The notes under the pieces: model-generated
What the model saw: only the letters and a program-made list of their open reading frames with translations
Told to the model about the DNA's origin: nothing
The model's database searches: none
Assembly: GCF_030758315.1 (NCBI RefSeq)
Contig: NZ_CP132336.1
Location: forward strand, 1,488,001 to 1,552,000
DNA from: Pararhizobium sp. IMCC3301
GTDB taxonomy: Bacteria > Pseudomonadota > Alphaproteobacteria > Rhizobiales > GCA-2746425
Reading direction: 5' to 3'
Length of the DNA stretch: 64,000 bases
Part shown: piece by piece, positions 34,682-43,236 of the stretch
How positions within the stretch are numbered: position 1 is the first letter of the stretch
Layout of the letters: each line of letters starts with the position of its first letter
Translations under genes and position numbers: made by a program

Positions 34682-35698
34682 ATGAGCATATTTAACAATC
34701 TTGTAAAAACCATCGCAATTGGCGCGATTGTCACCGGCAGTTTTGCAGCGTCAGCCTTTGCCCAGGAGTTGAAGTTTTTCACCATTGGAACCGGCGGCAC
34801 CTCCTATACCTATTATCCGGTTGGCGGCGTCATCGCCAATGCCATTTCCAAACCGCCCGGATCGCGTGAATGCGGTGAAGGCGGCAGTTGCGGCGTAGAC
34901 AATCTGATTGCCTCCGCCGTGTCCTCGCGCGGTTCGGTCGACAATGTCAATGCGATCATGTCCGGCCTGCGCAATTCCGGCTTCGCCCAATCTGACGTCG
35001 CTTTCTGGGCCTATACCGGCACGGGAACCATGGAAGGCAAGGAGCCTGCCGAAGGTCTGCGCACCATTGCCGCGCTATTCCAGGAGGATATTCACCTTGT
35101 CGCGCTGAAAGACAGCGGCATCAATTCTGTGGCCGATCTGAAAGGCAAGCGCGTATCGCTCGATGAACCTGGATCAGGCACCTTTGTCGATGCCAAACTG
35201 ATCCTGGAAGCCAATGGCCTAAGCTCCGACGATGTCACCGCAGAGGCCCTGAAAGGCGGCGCGGCATCAGAAGCACTGCGCAATGGCAAGATCGATGCTT
35301 TCTTTGTTGTCGCAGGTTACCCGACCGGCTCGCTGGTTGAACTGGCCTCTGCGGCCGACATCAAGCTGGTGCCGATTGATGGTGAAGGCGCACAAGCGCT
35401 GTCCGACAAATACGGCTTCTTCTCGCGCAGTGAAATCCCTGCCGGCACCTATGAGGGTGTCGACGCCACTGCAACCGTCGCTGTCGGTGCTCAATGGTTC
35501 ACATCCGCCAAGGAAGATGAAGAACTGATCTACCAGATCACCAAAGCCTTGTGGAATGAGGAATCCCGTGAATTGCTGAATGTCGGCCATGCCAAGGGCA
35601 AGGCGATTACCATGGAAACAGCTCTCGACGGGGTTGGTGTGCCACTTCATCCCGGTGCCGAGCGCTTTTATAAAGAGGCCGGTTTGCTGAAGGAATAA
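34682..35698 (+). CDS. TRAP transporter substrate-binding protein, TAXI type
   Basis: 338 aa. Signal peptide up to ASAFA-QE (residue ~26), then the TAXI signature FFTIGTGGTSYTYYPVGG. Later are SVDNVNAIMSGL and LDEPGSGTFVDAKLILEA, in the lobe typical of these binding proteins. It works in the periplasm and hands substrate to the downstream permease. Substrate is not readable from sequence; TAXI systems take dicarboxylates, glutamate or others. GGGAG precedes the ATG. Confidence 0.92.
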   Translation: MSIFNNLVKTIAIGAIVTGSFAASAFAQELKFFTIGTGGTSYTYYPVGGVIANAISKPPGSRECGEGGSCGVDNLIASAVSSRGSVDNVNAIMSGLRNSGFAQSDVAFWAYTGTGTMEGKEPAEGLRTIAALFQEDIHLVALKDSGINSVADLKGKRVSLDEPGSGTFVDAKLILEANGLSSDDVTAEALKGGAASEALRNGKIDAFFVVAGYPTGSLVELASAADIKLVPIDGEGAQALSDKYGFFSRSEIPAGTYEGVDATATVAVGAQWFTSAKEDEELIYQITKALWNEESRELLNVGHAKGKAITMETALDGVGVPLHPGAERFYKEAGLLKE

Positions 35699-35721
35699 AT
35701 ATTCCGCTTCGACACTTTGAA

Positions 35722-35743
35722 CCCGGGCGCAATTGCGCCCGGG
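35722..35743 (+). terminator. Perfect 22-bp inverted repeat between TRAP SBP and permease genes
   Basis: CCCGGGCGCAATTGCGCCCGGG folds on itself with no mismatch and is followed by CTTTGCTTT. It is 24 bp after the SBP stop and 29 bp before the permease start. In an operon such a hairpin commonly ends part of the transcripts or protects the upstream message, giving more binding protein than permease. Confidence 0.75.
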
Positions 35744-35771
35744 CTTTGCTTTCTATTGCGGGGATCACCTG

Positions 35772-37823
35772 ATGGCGGGAGAACAGCTGAACGCGGATAT
35801 GCTTGAGGAGATCGAGCGCAAATACGACCCGGAAATGGCCTTCCGCCCCACTGGCCCCATCATCGCCGCCATTGTCTCCGTCGCGCTTGTGGCAATGTCG
35901 CTTTATCATTTTTACGCCTCCGGCTTCGGCCTGATCCGCGAGCTGTTGCATCGCGGTATTTATCTGTCTTTTGTGCTGGGACTGGTGTTTCTGCTGTTCG
36001 GCATACGCAAGACCACCGCCGCTGAGTTGCCATCAAAAAGCTGGTTCCGGTTTGACCGGGTTGCAATACCCGACATTATTTTCGCAGTTCTGGCAGTTGC
36101 CGCAGCGTTGTATCTGCCGCTCCTGCCGCCCGAAATCCTCTCCGAACGCGTTGGCAATCCATCTCAATTCGACGTGTTTATGGGAACGGTCCTGCTGGTC
36201 CTGACACTGGAAGCAACCCGGCGGTCGGTCGGTCCCACCCTGCCCTGCATCGCCATCGTGTTTATTTTATTCGCCCTGTTCGGCCCTTGGGCCCCCGGCG
36301 CGCTGAAACATGGTGGCACCAGCTGGCTTGGTCTCATCAACCATCTCTACATGACCAATCAGGGCATTTACGGCGTCGCCATTGGAGTGATGGCGCAATA
36401 TGTGTTTCTGTTCATTCTGTTTGGCGTATTGGCAACCCGCATCGGCCTTGGCCAGTTGTTCATCGATCTGGCGATGGTCATTGCCGGGCGCTATTCAGGC
36501 GGCCCTGCCAAGGTCGCGATTTTCTCATCCGCCTTTATGGGCACGATCTCCGGCTCATCGATTGCCAACACCGTCACCACCGGCGCCCTGACGATTCCCG
36601 CCATGAAACGGGTTGGCTATCCTGCCCATTTTGCCGGTGCGGTGGAGGCGACGGCCTCCACAGGTGGTCAGATCACCCCGCCCATCCTTGGTGCGGCGGC
36701 CTTTATCATGGTCGAATATCTGGAAATTCCGCTGCGTGATATTCTGGCGGCAGCTCTGTTTCCCGCCCTGCTGCATTATTTCGGCATTTTCATCATGGTT
36801 CATCTTGAAGCCAAAAAGCTGGGACTGCGCGGCCTGCGTCCCGAAGAACTGCCGAAGGCCGGGATTGTGCTGCGCCAGCACTGGCTGTCAATCATACCGC
36901 TGGCAATCCTGGTCTATCTGATCCTGAGCGGCCGCACGCCGGATTTTGCCGCCGTTTACGGCATCATTGCCTGTGTCGTCGTCGGCTTTCTCAACCCGGT
37001 GAACCGGCTGACCATCAGGGATCTGTGGAACGCACTGGCTGACGGTGCCAGGAATACGCTGGCGGTCGGCGCGGCCGCGGCATCGGTCGGTGTCGTGGTT
37101 GGCGTTGTAACGCTGACAGGCGTCGGCTTTCGGCTCGGCTATGTGGTGGTTCAGACCGCCACCGATCTGGGCGGCTTTGTCAGTGCCATCTGGCCGCTTT
37201 CCGTGTTCACCATCACTCAGTGGGCGCTGTTTTTCTCGTTGCTGCTGATTGCCATTGCCTGCATCATCATGGGGGCCGGCATTCCGACAACTGCAACTTA
37301 TATCATTCTGGTTGCAGTTGCCGCGCCGGCACTGGCCCAGCTTCAGGTCGAGCCGTTGGTGGCTCATTTCTTCGTGTTTTATTATGGTGTGCTGGCCGAT
37401 ATCACGCCCCCGGTAGCACTGGCGGCTTATGCGGCGGCCGGAATTGCCGGCAGCAATCCATTCAAAACCGGCAACACCGCGTTCCGGCTTGGCATTGCCA
37501 AGGCGCTGGTGCCTTTCGTATTTGTCTATTCTCCAGCATTGCTGCTGGTTGCCGATGGCTTTACCTGGGCTGCCTTCACCGTCACCCTGGTTGGTGCTAT
37601 GCTGGGAATTGCCTGTCTGGGTGCCGCGTTTTCCGGCTTTATGCTCGCCCCGCTGCCGGCCTGGCAAAGATGGTGGACCGCGCTGCTGTCATTCCTGTTT
37701 ATTGCACCTGGATTGCAAACAATGACGGCCGGACTGGTTCTGCTGGCCCCGGTCATTATGCTGCAGCTTCGCTCGGCGAAAACAAGAAAGCTGGCGGAAT
37801 CGACCACTGCCAAGACCATGTGA
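35772..37823 (+). CDS. TRAP transporter permease, fused 4TM-12TM type
   Basis: 683 aa with roughly 17-19 hydrophobic segments: the small DctQ-like part is at the N-terminus and the large DctM-like part follows (GGPAKVAIFSSAFMGTISGSSIANTVTTGALTIPAMK and GGQITPPILGAAAFIMVEY are family signatures). Near the C-terminus GAGIPTTATYIILVAVAAPAL and DITPPVALAAYAAAGIAG repeat the DctM pattern. The fused form is typical of TAXI partners. The start ATG 35772 has GGGGATC upstream. Confidence 0.94.
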   Translation: MAGEQLNADMLEEIERKYDPEMAFRPTGPIIAAIVSVALVAMSLYHFYASGFGLIRELLHRGIYLSFVLGLVFLLFGIRKTTAAELPSKSWFRFDRVAIPDIIFAVLAVAAALYLPLLPPEILSERVGNPSQFDVFMGTVLLVLTLEATRRSVGPTLPCIAIVFILFALFGPWAPGALKHGGTSWLGLINHLYMTNQGIYGVAIGVMAQYVFLFILFGVLATRIGLGQLFIDLAMVIAGRYSGGPAKVAIFSSAFMGTISGSSIANTVTTGALTIPAMKRVGYPAHFAGAVEATASTGGQITPPILGAAAFIMVEYLEIPLRDILAAALFPALLHYFGIFIMVHLEAKKLGLRGLRPEELPKAGIVLRQHWLSIIPLAILVYLILSGRTPDFAAVYGIIACVVVGFLNPVNRLTIRDLWNALADGARNTLAVGAAAASVGVVVGVVTLTGVGFRLGYVVVQTATDLGGFVSAIWPLSVFTITQWALFFSLLLIAIACIIMGAGIPTTATYIILVAVAAPALAQLQVEPLVAHFFVFYYGVLADITPPVALAAYAAAGIAGSNPFKTGNTAFRLGIAKALVPFVFVYSPALLLVADGFTWAAFTVTLVGAMLGIACLGAAFSGFMLAPLPAWQRWWTALLSFLFIAPGLQTMTAGLVLLAPVIMLQLRSAKTRKLAESTTAKTM

Positions 37824-37943
37824 TGTTACCGCTCGAAGGACAATGCCGATCGAGAAAGGCCGCCTCGCGATTCATCGAAAAATTGAATTGAATATCGCAC
37901 CGACATAGCCCCTATGTTGCGGTTTGAAACAGGAGACCGTCTG

Positions 37944-38555
37944 ATGATGATTTTGCGCAGTTCCCCGCCATCACCCTTTGGCCGCCAGATCAAGATTGCA
38001 GCAAATCTGTTAGGCGTGATGGATCAGATCACCGTTGAGGCAGCTGATACCACGGATCCGCACGACTCGCTGCGCCAGCAAAACCCGCTTGGCAAGATTC
38101 CCATTCTGATCACCACGCAAGGCACGGCGCTGTATGACAGTCGTGTCATTCTGGACTATCTCGACGAGTTGGCCGGAGGCGGGAAACTGGTGCCCTCGGG
38201 TGAGGCTCGATTTCCAGCCTACACGCTTCAGGCGCTGGCCAATGGCATCATCGAAGCAGCACTGATCCAGGTCTATGAAAAACGGTTTCGTCCCGAACAA
38301 TCGCAATCCGAAAACTGGTTGTCCTATCAGGCCGAAAAAGTGATGCGGGGCCTGCAGGCGCTTGAAACCAGCCCGCCAACCATGGAAACCATCGATGACA
38401 TCCATATCGGCCACGTCGCGCTCGCCTGCGCACTTGGTTATCTGGATTTTCGCTTTGCTGGAAAGTGGCGCGACACCTATCCCGCATTGGTCGCATGGCT
38501 GGATGGTTTCAGCGCATTCGTTCCCTCCTTTTCCGCCACACGGATTGACCCCTAA
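37944..38555 (+). CDS. Glutathione S-transferase family protein
   Basis: 203 aa from ATG 37944 with AGGAGA upstream (an adjacent ATG at 37947 is possible). N-terminal thioredoxin-like domain: RSSPPSPFGRQIKIAANLLG, NPLGKIPIL, and the ...LYDSRVILDYLDE glutathione site. The helical C-terminal domain has IGHVALACALGYLDFRF. Distinct from the GST at 19.4 kb (low visible similarity). Function unknown. Not obviously linked to the TRAP genes except by orientation. Confidence 0.9.
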   Translation: MMILRSSPPSPFGRQIKIAANLLGVMDQITVEAADTTDPHDSLRQQNPLGKIPILITTQGTALYDSRVILDYLDELAGGGKLVPSGEARFPAYTLQALANGIIEAALIQVYEKRFRPEQSQSENWLSYQAEKVMRGLQALETSPPTMETIDDIHIGHVALACALGYLDFRFAGKWRDTYPALVAWLDGFSAFVPSFSATRIDP

Positions 38556-38657
38556 GCGCCGGATCGAACGCTGTTAGAGCACGTTTTGCACAAAAGCGTT
38601 TCTGTCCAGCCTGTGGCCGGACAGCTCAGTCTGCCAAATGCGATTTTGCCACTGATC

Positions 38658-38705
38658 TTGAAAACAGATACGACAGATGACATATATTTAAGTGACACCT
38701 GTCAC
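38658..38705 (+). promoter_or_regulatory. Promoter and operator of the DUF2384/RES pair
   Basis: A -35-like TTGAAA (38658-38663) and an AT-rich -10 region (CATATATTT, 38681-38689) are followed by the inverted repeat GTGACA-CC-TGTCAC (38692-38705), near the likely transcription start. Antitoxins of this type normally autoregulate, so the repeat is a candidate binding site. Inference from position and symmetry. Confidence 0.6.
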
Positions 38706-38720
38706 AAAATGGAGGTTCCC

Positions 38721-39197
38721 ATGGCTGGAGCAACACTGGCAGAGCATGACGATATTGCCCGCACCATTGCGCTTCTGGGCGGTCAGGCCACCATCGGCAG
38801 ACCAGTCAGAAACAATCTGGAAGCCCACGACCTGCTCATCGCCGGGCTGCCTGCGTCGGCGCTACTGCATCTGACGAAAGAGGTTGGTTTCCTGACATCT
38901 TCCCGAGGGATTTTGGAAAAGGCGGTCGGGATTAGCGTAAGAACGCTTCAACGCCGAAAGGCGGCCGCCAATAGATCCCTGCTTGACGTTGACCAAAGTA
39001 ACCGCACGTGGAAATTCGCGGAGATACTTGGCCGTGCCACACAGATTTTCGGGTCCAGAGAAGACGCTGAGGCATGGATGAACCGACCTGCGATCGGATT
39101 GAACCAACGCAAACCCATCGACTTGCTTGCAACCTCAATCGGACTGGAAGCGGTGGAGGACTATCTCACTCGTATTGAATATGGGGTCTATGCGTGA
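38721..39197 (+). CDS. Xre/MbcA/ParS-type antitoxin (DUF2384)
   Basis: 158 aa from ATG 38721, which has GGAGG 5 nt upstream. The N-terminal part forms an Xre-like helical region (LTKEVGFLTSSRGILEKAVGISVRTLQRRK) and the C-terminal DUF2384 domain contains W-FAEILGRATQIFGSREDAEAWMNRPAIGLNQRKPIDLLATSIGLEAVEDYLTRIEYGVYA, the sequence that blocks the toxin's active site in solved relatives (shown here as pieces). Its stop overlaps the toxin start (GTGA), as usual for this pair. Confidence 0.92.
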   Translation: MAGATLAEHDDIARTIALLGGQATIGRPVRNNLEAHDLLIAGLPASALLHLTKEVGFLTSSRGILEKAVGISVRTLQRRKAAANRSLLDVDQSNRTWKFAEILGRATQIFGSREDAEAWMNRPAIGLNQRKPIDLLATSIGLEAVEDYLTRIEYGVYA

Positions 39198-39691
39198 CCC
39201 CGCTTCCGCCACCTTTGGGAACCGGAGAACTCCGTTTCTGGCGCCTCGATGCGCAACGACATGCTGCAACCTGGCAGAGCGGTGAAGGCAGCTTCAGGGT
39301 CGGCGGACGCTGGAACTCATCCGGCGTTCGCACTATCTATGCGTCCCTTGATCCGGCAACAGCGGTGCTTGAAGTCGCGGTTCACAAAGGTTTCAATGTG
39401 CTTGATACACAGCCGCACATCCTGATCTGCGGCAGAATAAACGATCCTGCCCTGATCACAGTTGTAACACCTGACGATATTCCAAACCCTAACTGGCTGA
39501 CCCCCGGAACTCCGAACACCAACCAGCAATTATACGGAGACGAATTACTCAAGGAACACCGCTTCGTGCTCATCCCCAGCGCCGTGTCACGCCACAGCTG
39601 GAACCTGATTTTCAATGCTGACAAAACCGTCACAGACTATGATGATGTCTGGCAGGAACGCTTTGCGTTGGATCCCCGGCTGCAACCTTGA
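39194..39691 (+). CDS. RES-domain toxin
   Basis: 165 aa from GTG 39194. RES toxins degrade cellular NAD+. Residues that correspond to the known active site are visible: Arg39 in RVGGRWN, Tyr49 in TIYAS, Glu60 in VLEVAVH and Ser129 in LIPSAVS. The R-E-S signature is intact, so the toxin is probably active when free. It begins inside the last codons of the antitoxin and has no own promoter visible. Confidence 0.93.
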   Translation: MTPLPPPLGTGELRFWRLDAQRHAATWQSGEGSFRVGGRWNSSGVRTIYASLDPATAVLEVAVHKGFNVLDTQPHILICGRINDPALITVVTPDDIPNPNWLTPGTPNTNQQLYGDELLKEHRFVLIPSAVSRHSWNLIFNADKTVTDYDDVWQERFALDPRLQP

Positions 39692-39777
39692 ACTGATCCG
39701 GGTCCCTCGCGTGATGTCCCTGCAGCAGATCATTCCCGATTTAGCGAACGTTTTATGGTTACATCTGCCGGCTCGAC

Positions 39778-39808
39778 AAAAAAGGCCCCACACAGGGTGT
39801 GAGGCCTT
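39778..39808 (-). terminator. Terminator of the first outer-membrane protein gene
   Basis: AAGGCC-C-CACAC / GTGTG-A-GGCCTT with a 3-nt loop, followed on the minus strand by six T. Located 27 bp after the stop of the 39835-40470 gene. It also lies downstream of the RES toxin gene and may stop it from the other side. Confidence 0.85.
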
Positions 39809-39834
39809 CTGTAATAAAGCTGATAGACTGACAA

Positions 39835-40470
39835 TCAGAATTGATAGGCAAGGCCCGCCCGGATGGCATGGGTGCTGGCATCCGCGTCAAAGGCTCCGTA
39901 ATCCTTCTCACCATAACCGGAATAAAGATATTCTCCGCGGGCGCTGAAGGATTGATTGACCATTGTTTCCAAACCGGCGCCTACAACAAGGCCGACATGG
40001 GTGTTTTCGTCACTGGCACCGCCAAGATCGATATCCGCGCTGAGGAATCCAAGGCCGGCGGTTCCGTAAATCATGTGGCGGTCCCAAGTATAGCCAAGAC
40101 GGCCGCGCGCACTTCCGGTCCAGTCAACGTCACCATCGGTTCCGTTTTCACTGCCATCCATACTTGTCATTGCAATATCGGCCTCGGCACCGAACACCAG
40201 CGCGCCCATCTGGAAATTGTAGCCCACGAACCCGCCTAGAAGCAGGCCGTCAGTATCGACTTTTGCACCCGTATTGGGATCGAGATTTCCCCAGATATAA
40301 CCCAGCATTGGACCCATATACAATCCGGTCCAGTCGGCGGGAGGTGCCGAATTGTAGACAGGTTGCTGATACATGCCATTGTCGGAAGGATCCGCTGCCA
40401 TTGCGGCATTAAACGATAGAATAAGCGCACCGGCGGAGCCGGCCGCAAGAAGTGCCAAACGCAAAACCAT
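39835..40470 (-). CDS. Outer-membrane beta-barrel protein (Omp25/RopB-like)
   Basis: 211 aa. Signal peptide (LALLAAGSAGALILSFNAAMA-AD), then a Pro/Tyr-rich short linker (YQQPVYNSAPPADWTGLYMGPMLGY) and an eight-stranded barrel pattern: W-G, GGFVGYNFQMG-LVFGAEADIA, TGSARGRLGYTWDRHMIYGTAGLGF, and the final strand ending in F (IRAGLAYQF). C-terminal Phe is the outer-membrane assembly signal. Paralog of the gene at 40674. Each has its own terminator. Confidence 0.9.
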   Translation of the reverse strand: MVLRLALLAAGSAGALILSFNAAMAADPSDNGMYQQPVYNSAPPADWTGLYMGPMLGYIWGNLDPNTGAKVDTDGLLLGGFVGYNFQMGALVFGAEADIAMTSMDGSENGTDGDVDWTGSARGRLGYTWDRHMIYGTAGLGFLSADIDLGGASDENTHVGLVVGAGLETMVNQSFSARGEYLYSGYGEKDYGAFDADASTHAIRAGLAYQF

Positions 40471-40607
40471 GGTTTTTACTCCAGATAATATTACACATTC
40501 CGGTAAAATCCGGCTTGTGTCGTTTATCTCTTGGAAACCACAATCAACGCTTAAGGGACATGGTTAATAATTTGAAATCTATCGGTTTTCTGCCATTTCA
40601 TGCAAAA

Positions 40608-40638
40608 CAGCCGGGGCGACAAAACGTCACCCCGGCTG
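40608..40638 (-). terminator. Terminator of the second outer-membrane protein gene
   Basis: CAGCCGGGGCGAC / GTCACCCCGGCTG pairs with a 5-nt loop and one G-T type mismatch; TTTT follows on the minus strand. About 36 bp after the stop of the 40674-41348 gene. Confidence 0.8.
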
Positions 40639-40673
40639 AATTTAGTCAGTGTTGAGCTTTGTAGCGGCAGCAA

Positions 40674-41348
40674 TCAGAATTTGTAGGCCAGGCCTGCACG
40701 CACAGTGTGTGTCTTCAGCTCGATATCTGTATCTGTGGTCAGAGCGTAGGTTTCTTTGCCAAAGTCAGTGTACATATATTCCACTCGGGCGAGAAGATTG
40801 TCGGTCATCGCCGCTTCCACACCGGCACCGACCGTATAACCGGTCTGCCAGTTTTCATCGCTGACCGCTCCATCGCTGGCCTTCACATTGGCAAAGGCAG
40901 CACCACCGGCACCATATGCAAGTACGCGATCGAATGCATAACCTATGCGACCACGCACATTGCCGATCATGTCCGTCTCAACTGATCCACCGCTGTAGCT
41001 CTTTTCCAGACCGGCCGCGGCAAAATCACCTTCAATACCGAAGACCAGACTACCTGACTGAAAATTCAGGCCCGCATAGCCGCCGGCAATATAGCCATCA
41101 TCGTCAACGCTGCTCATCGATTCAGGTTCGTATTCGCCCCAGGTATATCCCAGCATCGCGCCAAGATAGGCACCTGACCAGTCATACAAAGTGTCCTGAA
41201 CCGGCAGAGGCTCATAAACCTGTTCCTGCACCGGATCGGCAGCGCTGGCAGCAAGTGTCAGTGCCAGCACGGCAACGCCTGCCGTTCCAGCGACCCTGAG
41301 ACTGTGTTTTGGTTTCTTCGGATAAAAACTTTTGGGCAGTTTGTGCAT
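40674..41348 (-). CDS. Outer-membrane beta-barrel protein (Omp25/RopB-like), paralog
   Basis: 224 aa from ATG 41348, with AAGGAG 11 nt upstream. Signal sequence is longer and more basic (KSFYPKKPKHSLRVAGTAGVAVLALTLAASA-AD). The barrel shows YDWSGAYLGAMLGYTWGEYE, GGYAGLNFQSGSLVFGIEGDFAAAG, MIGNVRGRIGYAFDRVLAYG and the terminal VRAGLAYKF. It is the same family as the 39835 protein (similar strand spacing and ending) but clearly diverged, as after an old tandem duplication. Confidence 0.9.
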   Translation of the reverse strand: MHKLPKSFYPKKPKHSLRVAGTAGVAVLALTLAASAADPVQEQVYEPLPVQDTLYDWSGAYLGAMLGYTWGEYEPESMSSVDDDGYIAGGYAGLNFQSGSLVFGIEGDFAAAGLEKSYSGGSVETDMIGNVRGRIGYAFDRVLAYGAGGAAFANVKASDGAVSDENWQTGYTVGAGVEAAMTDNLLARVEYMYTDFGKETYALTTDTDIELKTHTVRAGLAYKF

Positions 41349-41770
41349 GCTATATGTACTCCTTACAGGTTCAAGCCAACCGCCATATCGGACGCTTTCC
41401 AGCATTTGTAACCAACATGACGGAATAGTTTATCGGCACATTATCAGCGACAATTGCGGCTTGGCATTGGGCAAATTCAGTTGATTTTGTGACGAATTGT
41501 GCTCATTTCACGTCAAAAGTTTGTCCTTGGATTTTGCGGCGAGGCTGTCTGCCTCGCAGAGCTGTGCTTTTGGTTGATAAAAGTTGATCCATCGTCTCCA
41601 AGGCAGTGCTGTTCTCACGGTGGTCTCGCGTAGCCCCTGTTTTCCAACATTGACCTGAGGCAATTCAGTGCGTGTAAAATATATTTGACATAGAGAATTA
41701 AATATCATACTCCGTGTCCAGTTATTTTGACCACTCGCGCCGAACGGCTGCGCCACACAGGAAGACCATC
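41349..41770. other. 422-bp intergenic region: promoters on both sides, one hairpin
   Basis: No gene is visible. Contents: minus-strand promoter-like TTGTCG...AACTAT for the outer-membrane protein gene (roughly 41420-41450); a GCGAGGC-TGTCT-GCCTCGC hairpin (about 41540-41560) without T-run; plus-strand TTGACC (41650-41655) with TGTAAA/TAAAAT 17-19 nt later, and TTGACA at 41685-41690, both candidates for the membrane-protein gene. AT content rises towards 41700. Confidence 0.4.
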
Positions 41771-42220
41771 ATGATTTACAAGGACCGCAACAATGTGGTG
41801 TCGATCATCACGGCCCTGATCGTGAATTTCTACATCGTGTTTCGGCTGTTCGACATGAACCAGGCGAGCCTGTTCGACGGGCCCGATGCCGTCAATGTCT
41901 GGGCGCGGATGGTGGTTTGGGTGATCCCGATTTCGATTGGCGTCACCATCGTCGGCACAATCCTGTTCAACATTGGCTACGCAATCGTCACCGGCAACCC
42001 GAAACCGAGCTTTCTGGTCGATGAGCGTGATCACCTGTTTGACCGGCGCAGCAGCACGGCTGTCGTGGTCTGTGCGGGTGCTGGCTTCATGCTGGCGCTG
42101 GTCGGGCTGGCCTATGGCTGGTCGGCATTGATTGGATTCAACATCATCTTTTTCGCCATGGCACTTGGCTCACTATCCGCCGATATCATCAAATTCATCA
42201 GTTACCGGCGGGGCTATTAA
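41771..42220 (+). CDS. Small integral membrane protein (partner of the XRE regulator)
   Basis: 149 aa from ATG 41771, preceded by AGGAAG. Four hydrophobic segments (VVSIITALIVNFYIVFRL, VVWVIPISIGVTIVGTILFNIG, TAVVVCAGAGFMLALVGLAYG, LIGFNIIFFAMALGSLSADIIKF) with a DERDHLFDRRS loop between the second and third. This layout resembles DUF2178-type proteins that sit beside a small XRE regulator. Function unknown. The next gene starts 3 bp after its stop. Confidence 0.8.
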   Translation: MIYKDRNNVVSIITALIVNFYIVFRLFDMNQASLFDGPDAVNVWARMVVWVIPISIGVTIVGTILFNIGYAIVTGNPKPSFLVDERDHLFDRRSSTAVVVCAGAGFMLALVGLAYGWSALIGFNIIFFAMALGSLSADIIKFISYRRGY

Positions 42221-42223
42221 GCC

Positions 42224-42442
42224 ATGGGGAAATTGAAAATTTCCAACAACATCAGACGCCTGCGATTTGACGCCGGTGAAATGACGCAAAAAGACCTGGC
42301 CGAAAAAGTCAGCGTGACACGCCAGACCATCGTCGCCATTGAGAATGCCAAATACTCGCCGACGCTGGAACTGGCGATTCTCATCTCCCGTGTTTTCGGC
42401 AAACCGCTTGAAGAGGTGTTCAACATCGAAGACGCCAGTTAG
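42224..42442 (+). CDS. Small XRE-type helix-turn-helix regulator
   Basis: 72 aa, consisting almost only of the HTH domain: NNIRRLRFDAGEMTQKDLAEKVSVTRQTIVAIENAKYSPTLELAILISRVFGKPLEEVFNI. This is the YozG/YgzD-like short form. The sequence fits DNA binding to a palindromic operator, possibly in its own promoter. Closely coupled to the membrane protein gene. Confidence 0.92.
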   Translation: MGKLKISNNIRRLRFDAGEMTQKDLAEKVSVTRQTIVAIENAKYSPTLELAILISRVFGKPLEEVFNIEDAS

Positions 42443-42603
42443 CGCAGCTAATTGAGCCGGAAGGCGAAAATTTATGGAAGCGACCCATGGTCTGGCCTGA
42501 CCCATCCTTATAACCCTCGCCGAGTGGCTGATCCGGCGAAAATGACGCGGTTCGGCACAGCCTCCCGCCCCTTCGTGTTTCTGTCACAAAAAAGGAACCT
42601 GAC

Positions 42604-43236
42604 ATGCTTTTTCAACCCACAACCTTCTGGAACCTCATGGCCCGTCGCTATGCCCGCAGTCCGATCAAAAACCTCGAAGCCTATCAACACAAGCTTGATA
42701 TGACCGCCCGATACCTGTCCCCTCAGGATCGGCTGCTGGAATTTGGCTGCGGCACCGGAACCACAGCGCTGATCCATGCCGCGCGCGTGTCCCATATCGA
42801 CGCAATCGACTTTTCGTCCGAAATGATCGCGATCGCGCGCGAAAAAGTCGTCGAGCAAAATGTCACCAATGTCAGGTTCGAAGTGGCTGAACTCGAGGAC
42901 TGGCCCATACCAGAGGACGGCGACGGCTATGATGCAGTGCTGGCAATGTCGATCCTGCACCTCGTCACCGATCTGGACGCCACACTCGGCCGGGTGTATC
43001 AGGCGTTGAAACCCGGCGGACTGTTGTTTTCTTCAACCGCGTGCATTGGCAGTCAGAGTGCATTGCTCCGGTCCATCCTGCCGCCCCTCGGCGCCATTGG
43101 CATATTACCAAAAATTCTCATGCTGACGCCCGACATGCTGACACAAGCCATGACCGCTCAGGGTCTGACCGTCGAACATTTCTGGCAACCCGCCAAAGAT
43201 GCCGCAGCGTTTGTCATTGCGCGCAGACCGGAATAG
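42604..43236 (+). CDS. Class I SAM-dependent methyltransferase
   Basis: 210 aa. Motif I is LLEFGCGTGTTAL, motif II IDAIDFSSEMI, and the region VLAMSILHLVTDLDATLGRVYQALKPGGLLFSS matches Methyltransf_11/25 folds. AAAAGGAACC lies 7 nt before the ATG. Substrate unknown; no pathway genes are adjacent. 161 bp separate it from the XRE gene. Confidence 0.88.
   Translation: MLFQPTTFWNLMARRYARSPIKNLEAYQHKLDMTARYLSPQDRLLEFGCGTGTTALIHAARVSHIDAIDFSSEMIAIAREKVVEQNVTNVRFEVAELEDWPIPEDGDGYDAVLAMSILHLVTDLDATLGRVYQALKPGGLLFSSTACIGSQSALLRSILPPLGAIGILPKILMLTPDMLTQAMTAQGLTVEHFWQPAKDAAAFVIARRPE

Noticed and set aside
41540-41560. GCGAGGC hairpin as a terminator
   Set aside because: No T-run on either side and it is not directly after a stop codon; left only as part of the intergenic description.
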